A stretch of 49,658 nucleotides of DNA from positions 1 to 49,658 of the forward strand of contig NZ_AQQU01000016.1 in NCBI RefSeq assembly GCF_002210105.1, in the 5' to 3' direction. This document shows, in pieces, positions 1-7,594 of the stretch (its first letter is position 1; each line of letters begins with the position of its first letter). Both the position numbers and the translations under genes were made by a program. The stretch comes from Oceanicola sp. 22II-s10i (GTDB taxonomy: Bacteria; Pseudomonadota; Alphaproteobacteria; Rhodobacterales; Rhodobacteraceae). The notes beneath the pieces were generated by a model, which was not told where the DNA came from, did not search any database, and was given only the letters and a program-made list of their open reading frames with translations.

Positions 1-8
1 GGAAGTGT

Positions 9-48
9 GACATTTCTACTTTGCAGATGTGGGACATTTTAACTTTGC
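9..48. repeat. Two imperfect 16-bp direct repeats, probable IS21-family terminus
   Basis: The 16-bp units at 9-24 (gacatttctactttgc) and 33-48 (gacattttaactttgc) match at 14 of 16 positions and are 24 bp apart. Multiple short terminal repeats of the type acatttnnactttgc are known from IS21-family ends. No transposase gene is in the window, so this is either the edge of an element lying to the left or a remnant. Family assignment is from memory of such ends and is moderate at best. Confidence 0.45.
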
Positions 49-134
49 GCGTACAGTGCATACACGCGTATTGTTTATTATGTAATATATTGGCAGTATC
101 AATCAGCTTTCCTTCGCTAATCAGCAATCCAAGC

Positions 135-166
135 TTGACCTTCCAGTTGCTGGAAGCCCCATCTTA
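135..166 (+). promoter_or_regulatory. CueR-type promoter/operator of the first copA
   Basis: A -35 TTGACC (135-140) is followed by a perfect 7-bp inverted repeat CTTCCAG-TTG-CTGGAAG (140-156) lying in an over-long spacer of 19-20 bp before a weak -10 (about 160-166). This is the standard MerR-family layout, and the dyad sequence fits CueR boxes. It points at the copA starting at 197. The likely regulator is the CueR encoded at 10122. Confidence 0.8.
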
Positions 167-196
167 GGAATTGGCATCATTTTGGAGGGCTAGAGC

Positions 197-2524
197 ATGA
201 TACAGGTAACAGAACCGCACCCGCGAGAGCGGTCATCCGATCAGGCCAAGGATCCAGTTTGCGGCATGTCCGTCACTATGTCTCCGCAGGCCCGTCAGGC
301 GGATTATGACGGTGAAACCTTCTACTTCTGCTCCGATAAGTGCCAGACCAGGTTCGAGGCCGATCCGATCTACTATGCCTCAGGTACGGCATCGGATCAC
401 AGCATGACCCCGAAAGCCGGAACTCAGTACACCTGCCCAATGCACCCCGAGATAGTTCGTGACGAGCCCGGCGCCTGTCCGATCTGCGGCATGGCGCTTG
501 AACCGATGGTGCCGTCGGATGAACCCAGCGAAGAACTGACCGACTTTACCCGCCGGATGTGGATCAGTGCCGCCGCAGCCGTTCCTCTGGTTATCCTGAC
601 TATGGGAGAGCTGGTCGGTTTGCCGGTCCGGGACTTGATCGGACATCGGCTGGCGACATACATCGAGTTCCTGCTGGCGACGCCTATCGTGTTGTGGGCA
701 GCGAAGCCGTTTTTCGTGCGGGGATGGGCGTCGATCGTGAACCGCTCGCCCAACATGTGGACGCTGATCGCGCTTGGTGTCGGCGCGGCCTACATCTATT
801 CGCTGGTCGCCACATTCCTTCCGGGCGTGTTTCCGGAGGCTTACCGGATGGGCGCGGGAGTCGGCACCTATTTTGAAGCCGCCGTCGTTATCATCACTCT
901 GATTTTCGTCGGACAGGTTTTGGAATTGCGGGCGCGGGAACGGACCGGCGATGCCATCCGGGCACTGCTCGATCTGGCCCCGAAAACGGCGCGGCGCATC
1001 CTGCCCGACGGCACGGAATATGACGCGCCGCTGGAAAACATTGTGGAGGGCGACCGGTTGCGGGTGCGCCCCGGCGACGCGGTCCCCGTCGATGCCAAGG
1101 TCGTCGACGGCACGTCATCCATCGACGAGAGCATGATCACTGGCGAGCCGTTGCCGGTCGAAAAAGGTCCGGGCGATACGGTCACCGGCGGCACAATCAA
1201 TAAGAACGGCTCCCTTGTCATAGAAGCCGCTCGTGTAGGTGCCGACACGATGCTGAGCCAGATCGTCGAGATGGTCGCGAACGCGCGGCGATCCCGCGCA
1301 CCGATCCAGGGGCTTGCGGACAAGGTTTCTTCCTATTTCGTGCCGACCGTTGTCGTGGTCGCCATCCTTTCCTTCGCCGCTTGGCTCGGCTTCGGGCCCG
1401 AACCTGCGCTCGTCTTTGCCATCGCCTCGGCGGTGTCAGTGCTGATCATCGCCTGCCCCTGTGCATTGGGCCTTGCGACGCCGATCTCGATCACGACGGC
1501 TGCAGGGCGCGGTGCACAGGCGGGTGTCCTGATCAAGGATGCCGAAGCGCTGGAACGCATGGCCAAGGTCGATACGCTGATCGTCGATAAGACCGGCACC
1601 CTGACCGAAGGCAAGCCGAAGCTGACCGATGTGAACGCTCTGGGCGACGAGACCGAAGAAACCATTCTGAGCCTCGCGGCTGCCTTGGAAAAAGGCTCTG
1701 AGCACCCGCTGGCAGAGGCCATCGTCGAAGGCGCGAAAGAGAGAGGTATCAAAGTCGGCAATGCCGAGAACTTCGAAGCCGTGACCGGCAAGGGTGTGAG
1801 CGGAACCGTCTCGGGCCACGCCGTCGCGCTTGGTAACACCGCGATGATGCGCGACATGTCCCTCGACACCTCCGCAGCAGAGGAGGCGGCAGACGTTCTG
1901 CGCAGCGAAGGCAAGACGGCCATGTTCGTGGCCATAGAAGGAAAACTGTCCGGCATCGTCGCCGTCGCCGACCCGATCAAGGAAACGACGGCCGAGGTCA
2001 TCAAGGAACTGCACGAGGCGGGCCTGCGGATAATCATGGCTACGGGGGATAACGAACGCACTGCAAGGGCCGTGGCGCAGCTCCTCGGCATCGACGAGGT
2101 CCGGGCTGGAGTTCTGCCGGAAGACAAGAAGGCGCTGGTGGACGAGCTGCACGCGAATGGCAAAAAGGTCGCCATGGCCGGCGATGGTGTCAACGATGCA
2201 CCGGCTCTGGCCGCAGCGGACGTCGGCCTGGCCATGGGCACGGGTGCGGACGTGGCGGTTGAAAGCGCGGGCATCACTCTCTTGAGCGGCGATCTGAACG
2301 GTATCGTCAAGGCACGGACGCTGGCCGTGGCGACGATCGGTAACATACGCCAGAACCTGTTCTGGGCCTTTGCCTACAACACGCTCGGTGTGCCCTTAGC
2401 TGCGGGCGTGCTCTACCCGGTATTCGGGCTGTTGATGTCGCCCATGTTCGCCGCCGCCGCAATGAGCCTCTCGTCGGTCTCGGTCATCGCGAACGCGCTC
2501 AGACTACGGCGATTGAGGCTTTAG
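197..2524 (+). CDS. copA: Copper-exporting P1B-type ATPase with YHS and heavy-metal-binding N-terminal domains
   Basis: Inner-membrane ATPase that exports Cu(I) from the cytoplasm. The 775-residue protein lacks a classical HMA domain. Instead it has a YHS domain (about residues 19-60, with DPVCGM and CSDKC) and a short metal-binding domain (about 78-103, with CPMHPE and CPICGM). The catalytic core has [10 protein letters not shown] in TM6, the phosphorylation site DKTGTLTEG, and GDGVNDAPA in the hinge. TM7 AYN and TM8 MSLSS fit the Cu(I) subgroup P1B-1. The start follows a GGAGG ribosome site at 184-188. It stands alone behind its own CueR-type promoter, apart from the second copA at 7595, which has a different N-terminus. 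Cu(I) specificity rests on the membrane motifs; regulation by CueR is inferred from the operator. Confidence 0.95.
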   Translation: MIQVTEPHPRERSSDQAKDPVCGMSVTMSPQARQADYDGETFYFCSDKCQTRFEADPIYYASGTASDHSMTPKAGTQYTCPMHPEIVRDEPGACPICGMALEPMVPSDEPSEELTDFTRRMWISAAAAVPLVILTMGELVGLPVRDLIGHRLATYIEFLLATPIVLWAAKPFFVRGWASIVNRSPNMWTLIALGVGAAYIYSLVATFLPGVFPEAYRMGAGVGTYFEAAVVIITLIFVGQVLELRARERTGDAIRALLDLAPKTARRILPDGTEYDAPLENIVEGDRLRVRPGDAVPVDAKVVDGTSSIDESMITGEPLPVEKGPGDTVTGGTINKNGSLVIEAARVGADTMLSQIVEMVANARRSRAPIQGLADKVSSYFVPTVVVVAILSFAAWLGFGPEPALVFAIASAVSVLIIACPCALGLATPISITTAAGRGAQAGVLIKDAEALERMAKVDTLIVDKTGTLTEGKPKLTDVNALGDETEETILSLAAALEKGSEHPLAEAIVEGAKERGIKVGNAENFEAVTGKGVSGTVSGHAVALGNTAMMRDMSLDTSAAEEAADVLRSEGKTAMFVAIEGKLSGIVAVADPIKETTAEVIKELHEAGLRIIMATGDNERTARAVAQLLGIDEVRAGVLPEDKKALVDELHANGKKVAMAGDGVNDAPALAAADVGLAMGTGADVAVESAGITLLSGDLNGIVKARTLAVATIGNIRQNLFWAFAYNTLGVPLAAGVLYPVFGLLMSPMFAAAAMSLSSVSVIANALRLRRLRL

Positions 2525-2727
2525 ACGATCCGCGTATTGAACGTGAAGCTGGACGATACTTCTATTTCAGCAAAACGTGTATTGCTGCATGAGGTTGCTG
2601 ACCTTTGCCACTGGAAGCGTTCACTGAGAAAGCCGGAACGACGAGCGCAAGGGCGCATGTGCAGGTTATCAGGAAATTCATAATGCTCGGCTACCTCCGT
2701 AGCGCTTGATTTAATTGCCTCAAAGCG

Positions 2728-2758
2728 TTGGGGCCGGGCATGTACGCCTCGGCCCCAA
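2728..2758 (-). terminator. GC-rich hairpin downstream of the leftward copper operon
   Basis: A perfect 9-bp stem, TTGGGGCCG (2728-2736) and CGGCCCCAA (2750-2758), closes a 13-nt loop just past the stop codon of the cupredoxin gene at 2768. It sits where the leftward operon and copA converge. No clean T-run follows on the minus strand, so it may be a weak or factor-assisted terminator. The rest of 2525-2767 holds no gene I can support. Confidence 0.45.
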
Positions 2759-2767
2759 GGTCAGTCT

Positions 2768-3457
2768 TCACTTCATCTGCGTGACAGTAAGCTTGCCCTT
2801 GACCCGGTCGGCAACAAACTCGATGTCCTGACCTTCTGCCATCTTGGCCATTATCGCTTCGTCCGCGCGGAATACCATCGTCATCGCGGGCATATCGAGG
2901 TTGACCAGAGGGCCGTGGATGATTGTGACCTTGCCGGCCTTGGCGTCGATCTTCTTTATGGTCCCGCTCGTGTATTCCACGTCAGCCTGAGCCATCTGGT
3001 CCCCCACCGAGACCGCACGGTGCATGCCGGATTCGTAGTGACCCGGGATCAGGCACGCGGCTTCGAACGTACCAGCATTCGCGAACGTCCAGACGACCTC
3101 GCCCGTGGCACCCGGATCAAGACGGATACGGTTCGGGTCGTCGTGTTCCATGTCCATCTTGGCCATTTCGATCTTGTGCTCGGCGTTATTTTCCAGCGTG
3201 TCGAGAACAAACTCGTGTTCCAGCTCACCCTTGTTCGTGATGTTGAAGCGTATGGTTTCACCCTGCTTGATGGTCATCTCCTCACTCTCGATCAGCATTT
3301 CGCCTTCGTCGTTTTCAAGCAGGGTTACATCAATCGTCCGGTCGACTTTTGCCGTATGGCCGGGCATACCGATGGCCATTTTGGCATGACCAACGTCAGC
3401 GAAAGCCCCCGTTGAAGCGAAAAGGACGAGAGAGGTGCTCAGAAGAAGTTTTTTCAT
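2768..3457 (-). CDS. Exported cupredoxin-CusF fusion copper-binding protein
   Basis: Periplasmic copper carrier of 229 residues. Residues 1-20 form a signal peptide (MKKLLLSTSLVLFASTGAFA). A plastocyanin-like domain follows, with likely type-1 ligands His (EHEFVLDT) and Cys, His, Met in ACLIPGHYESGM. The last 70 residues are CusF-like: GTIKKIDAKAGKVTI, then a His and MPAMTM, where CusF has a Trp just before the Met pair and this protein has Met. The start at 3457 follows an AGGA site; the reading frame runs 86 codons further upstream but the signal peptide decides the start. It is the last gene of the leftward operon, 47 bp after the multicopper oxidase, suggesting it delivers or buffers periplasmic copper for that enzyme or the TolC-linked export route. 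Confidence 0.85.
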   Translation of the reverse strand: MKKLLLSTSLVLFASTGAFADVGHAKMAIGMPGHTAKVDRTIDVTLLENDEGEMLIESEEMTIKQGETIRFNITNKGELEHEFVLDTLENNAEHKIEMAKMDMEHDDPNRIRLDPGATGEVVWTFANAGTFEAACLIPGHYESGMHRAVSVGDQMAQADVEYTSGTIKKIDAKAGKVTIIHGPLVNLDMPAMTMVFRADEAIMAKMAEGQDIEFVADRVKGKLTVTQMK

Positions 3458-3504
3458 TTGGTTTTCCTGTAGGTTTGGTTTGGTTGGAGTCGACGAAGGG
3501 CCGT

Positions 3505-4863
3505 TCAGCCCTTCGAGTTTGGTTTTGGTGTGAGAATGGTCTTGGGACTGTTGTTCGAGGCGAACTCGGGCAATTCGCCAGTCCATTCGTAGGCCATCTC
3601 GCCCGGAGGATTTTCGTACCAGCCGGGATCGGAGTAATCGTCCGCGTCGATGCCGTCCCGCACCTTTACGACCGAAAACATGCCGCCCATCTCGATGGGG
3701 CCGTAGGGCCCCCAACCCGTCATCATCGGGATCGTATTGTCAGGCAGCGGCATTTCCATTTTCGCCATGTCCCCCATGCCGGACATGCCCATGGGCATGT
3801 ATTCCGGCTGGAACTGACGGATCTTCTGGGTCAGCGGCTTCTTGTTGACCCCGATGAACGTCGGCACATCGTGACCCATGGCATTCATCGTGTGGTGCGA
3901 CTTGTGGCAGTGAAGCGCCCAGTCACCCAGATGGTCTGCGACGAACTCATAGGCGCGCATCCCGCCCACGGGGATGTCGATGCTGACCTCCGGCCATTGC
4001 GCTTCTGACGGCACCCAGCCACCATCCGTGCAGGTGACCTTGAAGTCATAGCCGTGCATGTGGATCGGGTGGTTTGTCATCGTGAGGTTGCCGACGCGTA
4101 CTCGCACCTTGTCGCCCTTGTTCACGACCAGCGGATCGATGTCGGGGAAGATCCGACTGTTCCACGTCCACAGGTTGAAGTCCGTCATCGTCATGATGCG
4201 CGGCACATATGTGCCGGGATCGATGTCAAAGGCATTCAGCATGATCAGAAAATCGCGATCCACCGGCATGAACGTGGGATCCTTGGGGTGGACCACGAAC
4301 ATGCCCATCATCCCCATCGCCATCTGCGCCATTTCGTCGCCATGGGGGTGATACATGAAGGTTCCTGATTTCACCAAGTCGAACTCGTAGATGAACGTTT
4401 TGCCTGGCGGGATGCTGGGATGACTCAACCCGGAGACCCCATCCATGCCCGAAGGCAGGATGAGCCCGTGCCAGTGCACTGTCGTGCCTTCCGGCAGCTT
4501 GTTGGTGACGTAGATGCGGACCCGGTCGCCTTCGACTGCTTCGATCGTTGGGCCGGTGGACTGGCCGTTGTAACCCCACAAATGCGCGATCATGCCGTCG
4601 GCAAGTTCGCGCTCTACCGGTTCGGCGACGAGGTGAAATTCCTTGACCCCGTTGTTCATCCGGTGCGGCAGGGTCCACCCGTTCAGCGTGACCACAGGTG
4701 TGTAGTCCGGCCCCGACGACGGACGCGCCGTAATCGCCGTTGCCGCACTGTCCATCTGCGCGGCTTCGGGTAGGCCCATGTTCAGGGTTTGACCCCAGGC
4801 TTTTGAAGAGACCAGCGTTGCGCCTGCCGCGCCGGCTCCGAGTAATTGACGTCTGTTCAACAT
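3505..4863 (-). CDS. Tat-exported multicopper oxidase of the copper-resistance CopA type
   Basis: Periplasmic oxidase expected to oxidise Cu(I) to Cu(II). The 452-residue protein begins with a Tat-type signal (NRRQLLGAGAAGA). The four copper-ligand motifs are visible in order: TTVHWHG, MYHPHGDEM, HPIHMHGYDF and WALHCHKSHHTMNAMG. The last gives the His-Cys-His core of the type-1 and trinuclear centres. A Met-rich stretch near the C-terminus (PMGMSGMGDMAKMEMP) could bind extra Cu(I). The start is preceded by AAAGGAA. It lies 11 bp downstream of the TolC-like gene and upstream of the cupredoxin-CusF gene, all leftward. The family is certain; substrate is inferred from context. Confidence 0.9.
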   Translation of the reverse strand: MLNRRQLLGAGAAGATLVSSKAWGQTLNMGLPEAAQMDSAATAITARPSSGPDYTPVVTLNGWTLPHRMNNGVKEFHLVAEPVERELADGMIAHLWGYNGQSTGPTIEAVEGDRVRIYVTNKLPEGTTVHWHGLILPSGMDGVSGLSHPSIPPGKTFIYEFDLVKSGTFMYHPHGDEMAQMAMGMMGMFVVHPKDPTFMPVDRDFLIMLNAFDIDPGTYVPRIMTMTDFNLWTWNSRIFPDIDPLVVNKGDKVRVRVGNLTMTNHPIHMHGYDFKVTCTDGGWVPSEAQWPEVSIDIPVGGMRAYEFVADHLGDWALHCHKSHHTMNAMGHDVPTFIGVNKKPLTQKIRQFQPEYMPMGMSGMGDMAKMEMPLPDNTIPMMTGWGPYGPIEMGGMFSVVKVRDGIDADDYSDPGWYENPPGEMAYEWTGELPEFASNNSPKTILTPKPNSKG

Positions 4864-4874
4864 GTCAGTTCCTT

Positions 4875-6338
4875 TCAGTGTCCTGCACCGCCACCGGCGG
4901 CAAGCGTTGCGCCTTCTCCACCAGCACCACCGCCGCCTTCGCCGCCGCCATAGATCGCGGCGGTCAGATCGGCCTGTGCCATGTAGAATTCGCGTTTTGC
5001 ATTTGCCGCTTCCAGGGATGCGCCAAGTTTCTCGCGCACGTCAGTCAGCAGCTCGAAAGTGTTGGTGATCATGCCGTTGTAAGACAGCAAACCCTCTTCT
5101 TCGACGGTCGTGCGTAGCGGCACCAGAACGTCGCGGTAGTGGCGCGCGATTTTATATGCGGCATGATAGGAAGTCTCAGCACCTCGCGCTTCGGACCGGA
5201 CGTTCACGGCCTTCTCTGCGAGCACGTTGGCCGCTTGTAGATAAGACAATTCCGCCTTGCGCATCCGGGCCTTGCCGGTGTCATAGATCGGGATCGCGAA
5301 CTCCACTTCCACCTGAGGGGTGGTCACGGTTTCCGTTTCTCCGTCCTCAATTTCCCGCTCCGCCTCGAACCCGGCAATGAACTCAAGATCGCTGACAATG
5401 CGGGTCTGATCGGTCAGCCCAAACGCCTTGGCCTGCGCTTCCAGGCCAAGTTTGGCAACACGCAGATCCACCCGGTTTCGGAGCGCCTTGGCCTCGATGT
5501 CGGTCACACGGCCGACAGAACGCGGCAGTGCAGGAAGGGCATCTGGCACATGGTAATCGACTTCGGTGCCCCAGAGACCCATCAACCTGGTCAAAGCCTC
5601 CTTGGACCGAGTGGCGTTCAATCGTGCCTGTGCAAGTTGCCCCGCCAGTTCGGCATTGAATGCCTGTTCGCGGGCCTGCCCAGCTTTGTTGAGTGCGCCG
5701 GTCTCGCCCAACCTCATCGCCAGTTCAGAGCCGGCGTCAGAGGTCGCTTTCGCGCGCCGCAGATAGCTCACTGCCTCGAAGGCGGCGACTGCATCGACCC
5801 ATGCCTTTCGCGTCTGATTGGCCAGCGCAAGTGTGTCGTTCACGGCATTGAGCTGAGCCTGCCGGAAGCTTGCATCAGCAATGGCCATGCGCTGTTTGCG
5901 CGTGGTGGCATCGAGGACGTTCGACCGGATCAGCCCTTCGATCGCTCTGTAGGCACCGAGCTCAGGCGCACCGATTCCCAAAACACCAATTGATACGATC
6001 GGGTTTTCCGGCGTCGATTGCTGCCAGGCCTCAGCGGCCGACAGGCCAACATTGGCGTAAGACGCTTGCAGACCTTTATTGTTCAGGAGCGCGACCTGAA
6101 CGGCGGTGTCCGCCGAAATGGTCTTGCGATGCACCATCGCATGCACCTGCTTTTTCAAAGCCTCGTTTTCGGCCTGGGTTTCGGCGAAGGCAGTCCGTTT
6201 GCCGATGGCCGGTGTGACTTGGCTGGAAATGTTGGCGAAGCCGGCTTTCGGTTCCGTGTAGATGCCCGGTACAGCGGTTGCGCAGGCACCCAAAATTAGC
6301 GGAAAGCCGAATAGCAGAGGAAATTTCGATAGCCGCAT
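4875..6338 (-). CDS. TolC-family outer-membrane lipoprotein of an efflux system
   Basis: Outer-membrane channel-type protein of 487 residues. The start at 6338 gives a lipoprotein signal ending in LGAC, so the protein is probably lipid-anchored, and it has the long Ala/Gln-rich helices of TolC/CusC proteins. The C-terminal 25 residues are a Gly-rich tail, unusual for the family. The start overlaps the stop of the preceding small lipoprotein gene (TGATG). No inner-membrane pump or membrane-fusion partner is encoded next to it, which is odd for a tripartite system. It may pair with the oxidase and cupredoxin instead, like CopB/PcoB-type outer-membrane partners, or use a pump encoded elsewhere. 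Confidence 0.85.
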   Translation of the reverse strand: MRLSKFPLLFGFPLILGACATAVPGIYTEPKAGFANISSQVTPAIGKRTAFAETQAENEALKKQVHAMVHRKTISADTAVQVALLNNKGLQASYANVGLSAAEAWQQSTPENPIVSIGVLGIGAPELGAYRAIEGLIRSNVLDATTRKQRMAIADASFRQAQLNAVNDTLALANQTRKAWVDAVAAFEAVSYLRRAKATSDAGSELAMRLGETGALNKAGQAREQAFNAELAGQLAQARLNATRSKEALTRLMGLWGTEVDYHVPDALPALPRSVGRVTDIEAKALRNRVDLRVAKLGLEAQAKAFGLTDQTRIVSDLEFIAGFEAEREIEDGETETVTTPQVEVEFAIPIYDTGKARMRKAELSYLQAANVLAEKAVNVRSEARGAETSYHAAYKIARHYRDVLVPLRTTVEEEGLLSYNGMITNTFELLTDVREKLGASLEAANAKREFYMAQADLTAAIYGGGEGGGGAGGEGATLAAGGGAGH

Positions 6339-6559
6339 CAGTTGCCCTCCGTCTGCTCTTGATTGACGGAACGCCAATCACGGGGACCCGTCGGACCACG
6401 ATAGGTGTAGCCAGCCAATGGATCTTGATAGCTGATCGGAGACGAAACGGTCGCGTTGACGACAGCCTGTTGTGTCGCAACGGAGGGCAAAGGGGTAGGC
6501 TCATAGGCGCATGCGCCAAGCCCGAGGGCCGAAGCCCCCATAAGTAGATGAATTTTCAT
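6338..6559 (-). CDS. Small predicted lipoprotein of the copper operon, unknown function
   Basis: A 73-residue protein with a lipoprotein signal (MKIHLLMGASALGLGAC, Cys at 17) and a short polar mature part rich in Pro, Thr and Ser (contains YTYRGPTGPRDWRS). I do not recognise a domain. Its stop codon overlaps the start of the TolC-like gene, so the two are very likely translationally coupled, and it may assist assembly of that outer-membrane protein. The start is chosen for the lipobox; a longer upstream frame exists but would bury the signal. Confidence 0.7.
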   Translation of the reverse strand: MKIHLLMGASALGLGACAYEPTPLPSVATQQAVVNATVSSPISYQDPLAGYTYRGPTGPRDWRSVNQEQTEGN

Positions 6560-6632
6560 GAAGGTAACCTGATTGATGAACGATGTCTCACGCAGAGTCT
6601 GCGCAAGGCTCACACCCGGATTGGGCGCCGTT

Positions 6633-7055
6633 TCAGATCAGGAATCGAGGGGGCCGCAGAAACCCTGATGTTTCGACGGAATGCGTCTGACCGCTCAGGA
6701 TCATATATTTTTTCGCAGCAATAGGATCCGGGAATACCAAGTCTGCGTCTGGAATGACGACAGAAATGCATATTCCGTTACAACACTGAGTTGATTGATG
6801 CTCTGTTTCACCAATGTCGGAGGATATGTCATCCACGTCAACTGTCGCCGGGTGTTTCATGTGGTCGGCGTGGATATCAGTTCCCTGACCAACTGTCGGT
6901 TCGCTGAGAAGGGCGCTGATCGATCCAGAATGCTGACCATCATGCATTCCCGAGGCCGCGTGTGCCGCAGAAGGTGGAGACAGAACCAATGCCAACGCAA
7001 AAGCGAAGCAAGTGAGGAATTTCACCCATACCGAAGTGGCGACACGCATTCTCAT
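6633..7055 (-). CDS. Exported Cys/His-containing protein heading the leftward copper operon, unknown function
   Basis: A 140-residue protein with a signal peptide (cleavage near AAHAASG, about residue 34), a His/Met-containing segment (GMHDGQHSG, HADHMKHP) and a cysteine cluster QCCNGIC around residue 93. The Cys pair and His residues suggest metal binding. It resembles in layout the small exported protein at 36269: hydrophobic N-terminus, Cys motif, short Pro-rich tail, again upstream of a multicopper oxidase. It is the first gene after the CueR-like element at 7083-7113. No clear ribosome site is seen for the start at 7055; the Met at 7049 is an alternative. Confidence 0.65.
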   Translation of the reverse strand: MRMRVATSVWVKFLTCFAFALALVLSPPSAAHAASGMHDGQHSGSISALLSEPTVGQGTDIHADHMKHPATVDVDDISSDIGETEHQSTQCCNGICISVVIPDADLVFPDPIAAKKYMILSGQTHSVETSGFLRPPRFLI

Positions 7056-7082
7056 GAACGGAAACTTGGACGTTTTGACAAA

Positions 7083-7113
7083 TTAGTCAACGCTTACAGC
7101 GCGGGAAGGTTTG
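7083..7113 (-). promoter_or_regulatory. Candidate CueR-type promoter of the leftward copper operon
   Basis: On the minus strand, ACCTTCC followed by CGCGCTGTAAG (7110-7093) matches one full CueR half-site and a degenerate second one. A -35-like CAAACC (7113-7108), 19-bp spacer and -10-like GACTAA (7088-7083) keep MerR-type geometry. It sits 28 bp upstream of the gene starting at 7055. Weaker than the two other CueR boxes. Confidence 0.45.
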
Positions 7114-7253
7114 GCACATTCTAGCGAGGCAGGCGAATTCTCGCTGCGAGCGCTCAAAACTGTTGCGCAATAGATACATAGCAACGTTCACCAGTCAGAC
7201 AGAAGACGCGAAAATGGTAGTGAGTACTTCAGTAATGACTGGAAGTGCCGGGA

Positions 7254-7457
7254 CTAACTCAGTCTTTGCGATCCGTAGCCCGCATCGTGAATCGCTGCCT
7301 TCAGAGCGCTTTCATCCAATGCGCTATCTACCTCGACGGAACGCGCAGTCAGGTCACAGGTGACAGTCGCGTGTGGGTCTATCGTCACAATGGCCTTCTC
7401 TATCGACGCGGTGCAATGTCCGCAGTTCATGTCCGGCACGCTGAACCTGATCATCAC
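7254..7457 (-). CDS. copZ: CopZ-like cytoplasmic copper chaperone (HMA domain)
   Basis: A single 67-residue HMA domain with the metal site MNCGHC at residues 10-15 and a beta-alpha-beta fold length. It would carry Cu(I) in the cytoplasm to CopA or CueR. Two adjacent Met codons (7457 and 7454) are possible starts; GGAG at 7461-7464 is better spaced for the second. The gene diverges from the second copA, each behind its own CueR-type box, so both should respond to the same copper signal. Confidence 0.9.
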   Translation of the reverse strand: MMIRFSVPDMNCGHCTASIEKAIVTIDPHATVTCDLTARSVEVDSALDESALKAAIHDAGYGSQRLS

Positions 7458-7477
7458 GATCTCCTTCTTACTGCTGC

Positions 7478-7508
7478 CATCTAGGCCGTCCCCCTATGGG
7501 AAGGTCAA
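7478..7508 (-). promoter_or_regulatory. CueR-type promoter/operator of copZ
   Basis: Minus strand: -35 TTGACC (7508-7503), then TTCCCATAGGGGGA as the dyad, a 19-bp spacer, and -10-like TAGATG (7483-7478). MerR-family geometry and CueR half-site ACCTTCCC are clear. Confidence 0.75.
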
Positions 7509-7536
7509 TGCCCGAAAAAATTCCTCGATGCATCTG

Positions 7537-7567
7537 TTGACCTTCCAGCGAATGGAACCCTTATCTC
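7537..7567 (+). promoter_or_regulatory. CueR-type promoter/operator of the second copA
   Basis: Plus strand: -35 TTGACC (7537-7542), dyad TTCCA-gcgaa-TGGAA (7543-7557), 19-bp spacer and -10 TATCTC (7562-7567). It lies back-to-back with the copZ promoter, 28 bp apart, giving a divergent CueR-controlled pair. Confidence 0.8.
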
Positions 7568-7594
7568 TCGGAGGATCAGGATCAGGAGTCACCC

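Noticed and set aside
2580..2640. CueR-like sequence (gacctttgccactggaag) downstream of the first copA
   Set aside because: Only one half-site is acceptable, no proper -10, and no gene follows on the plus strand.
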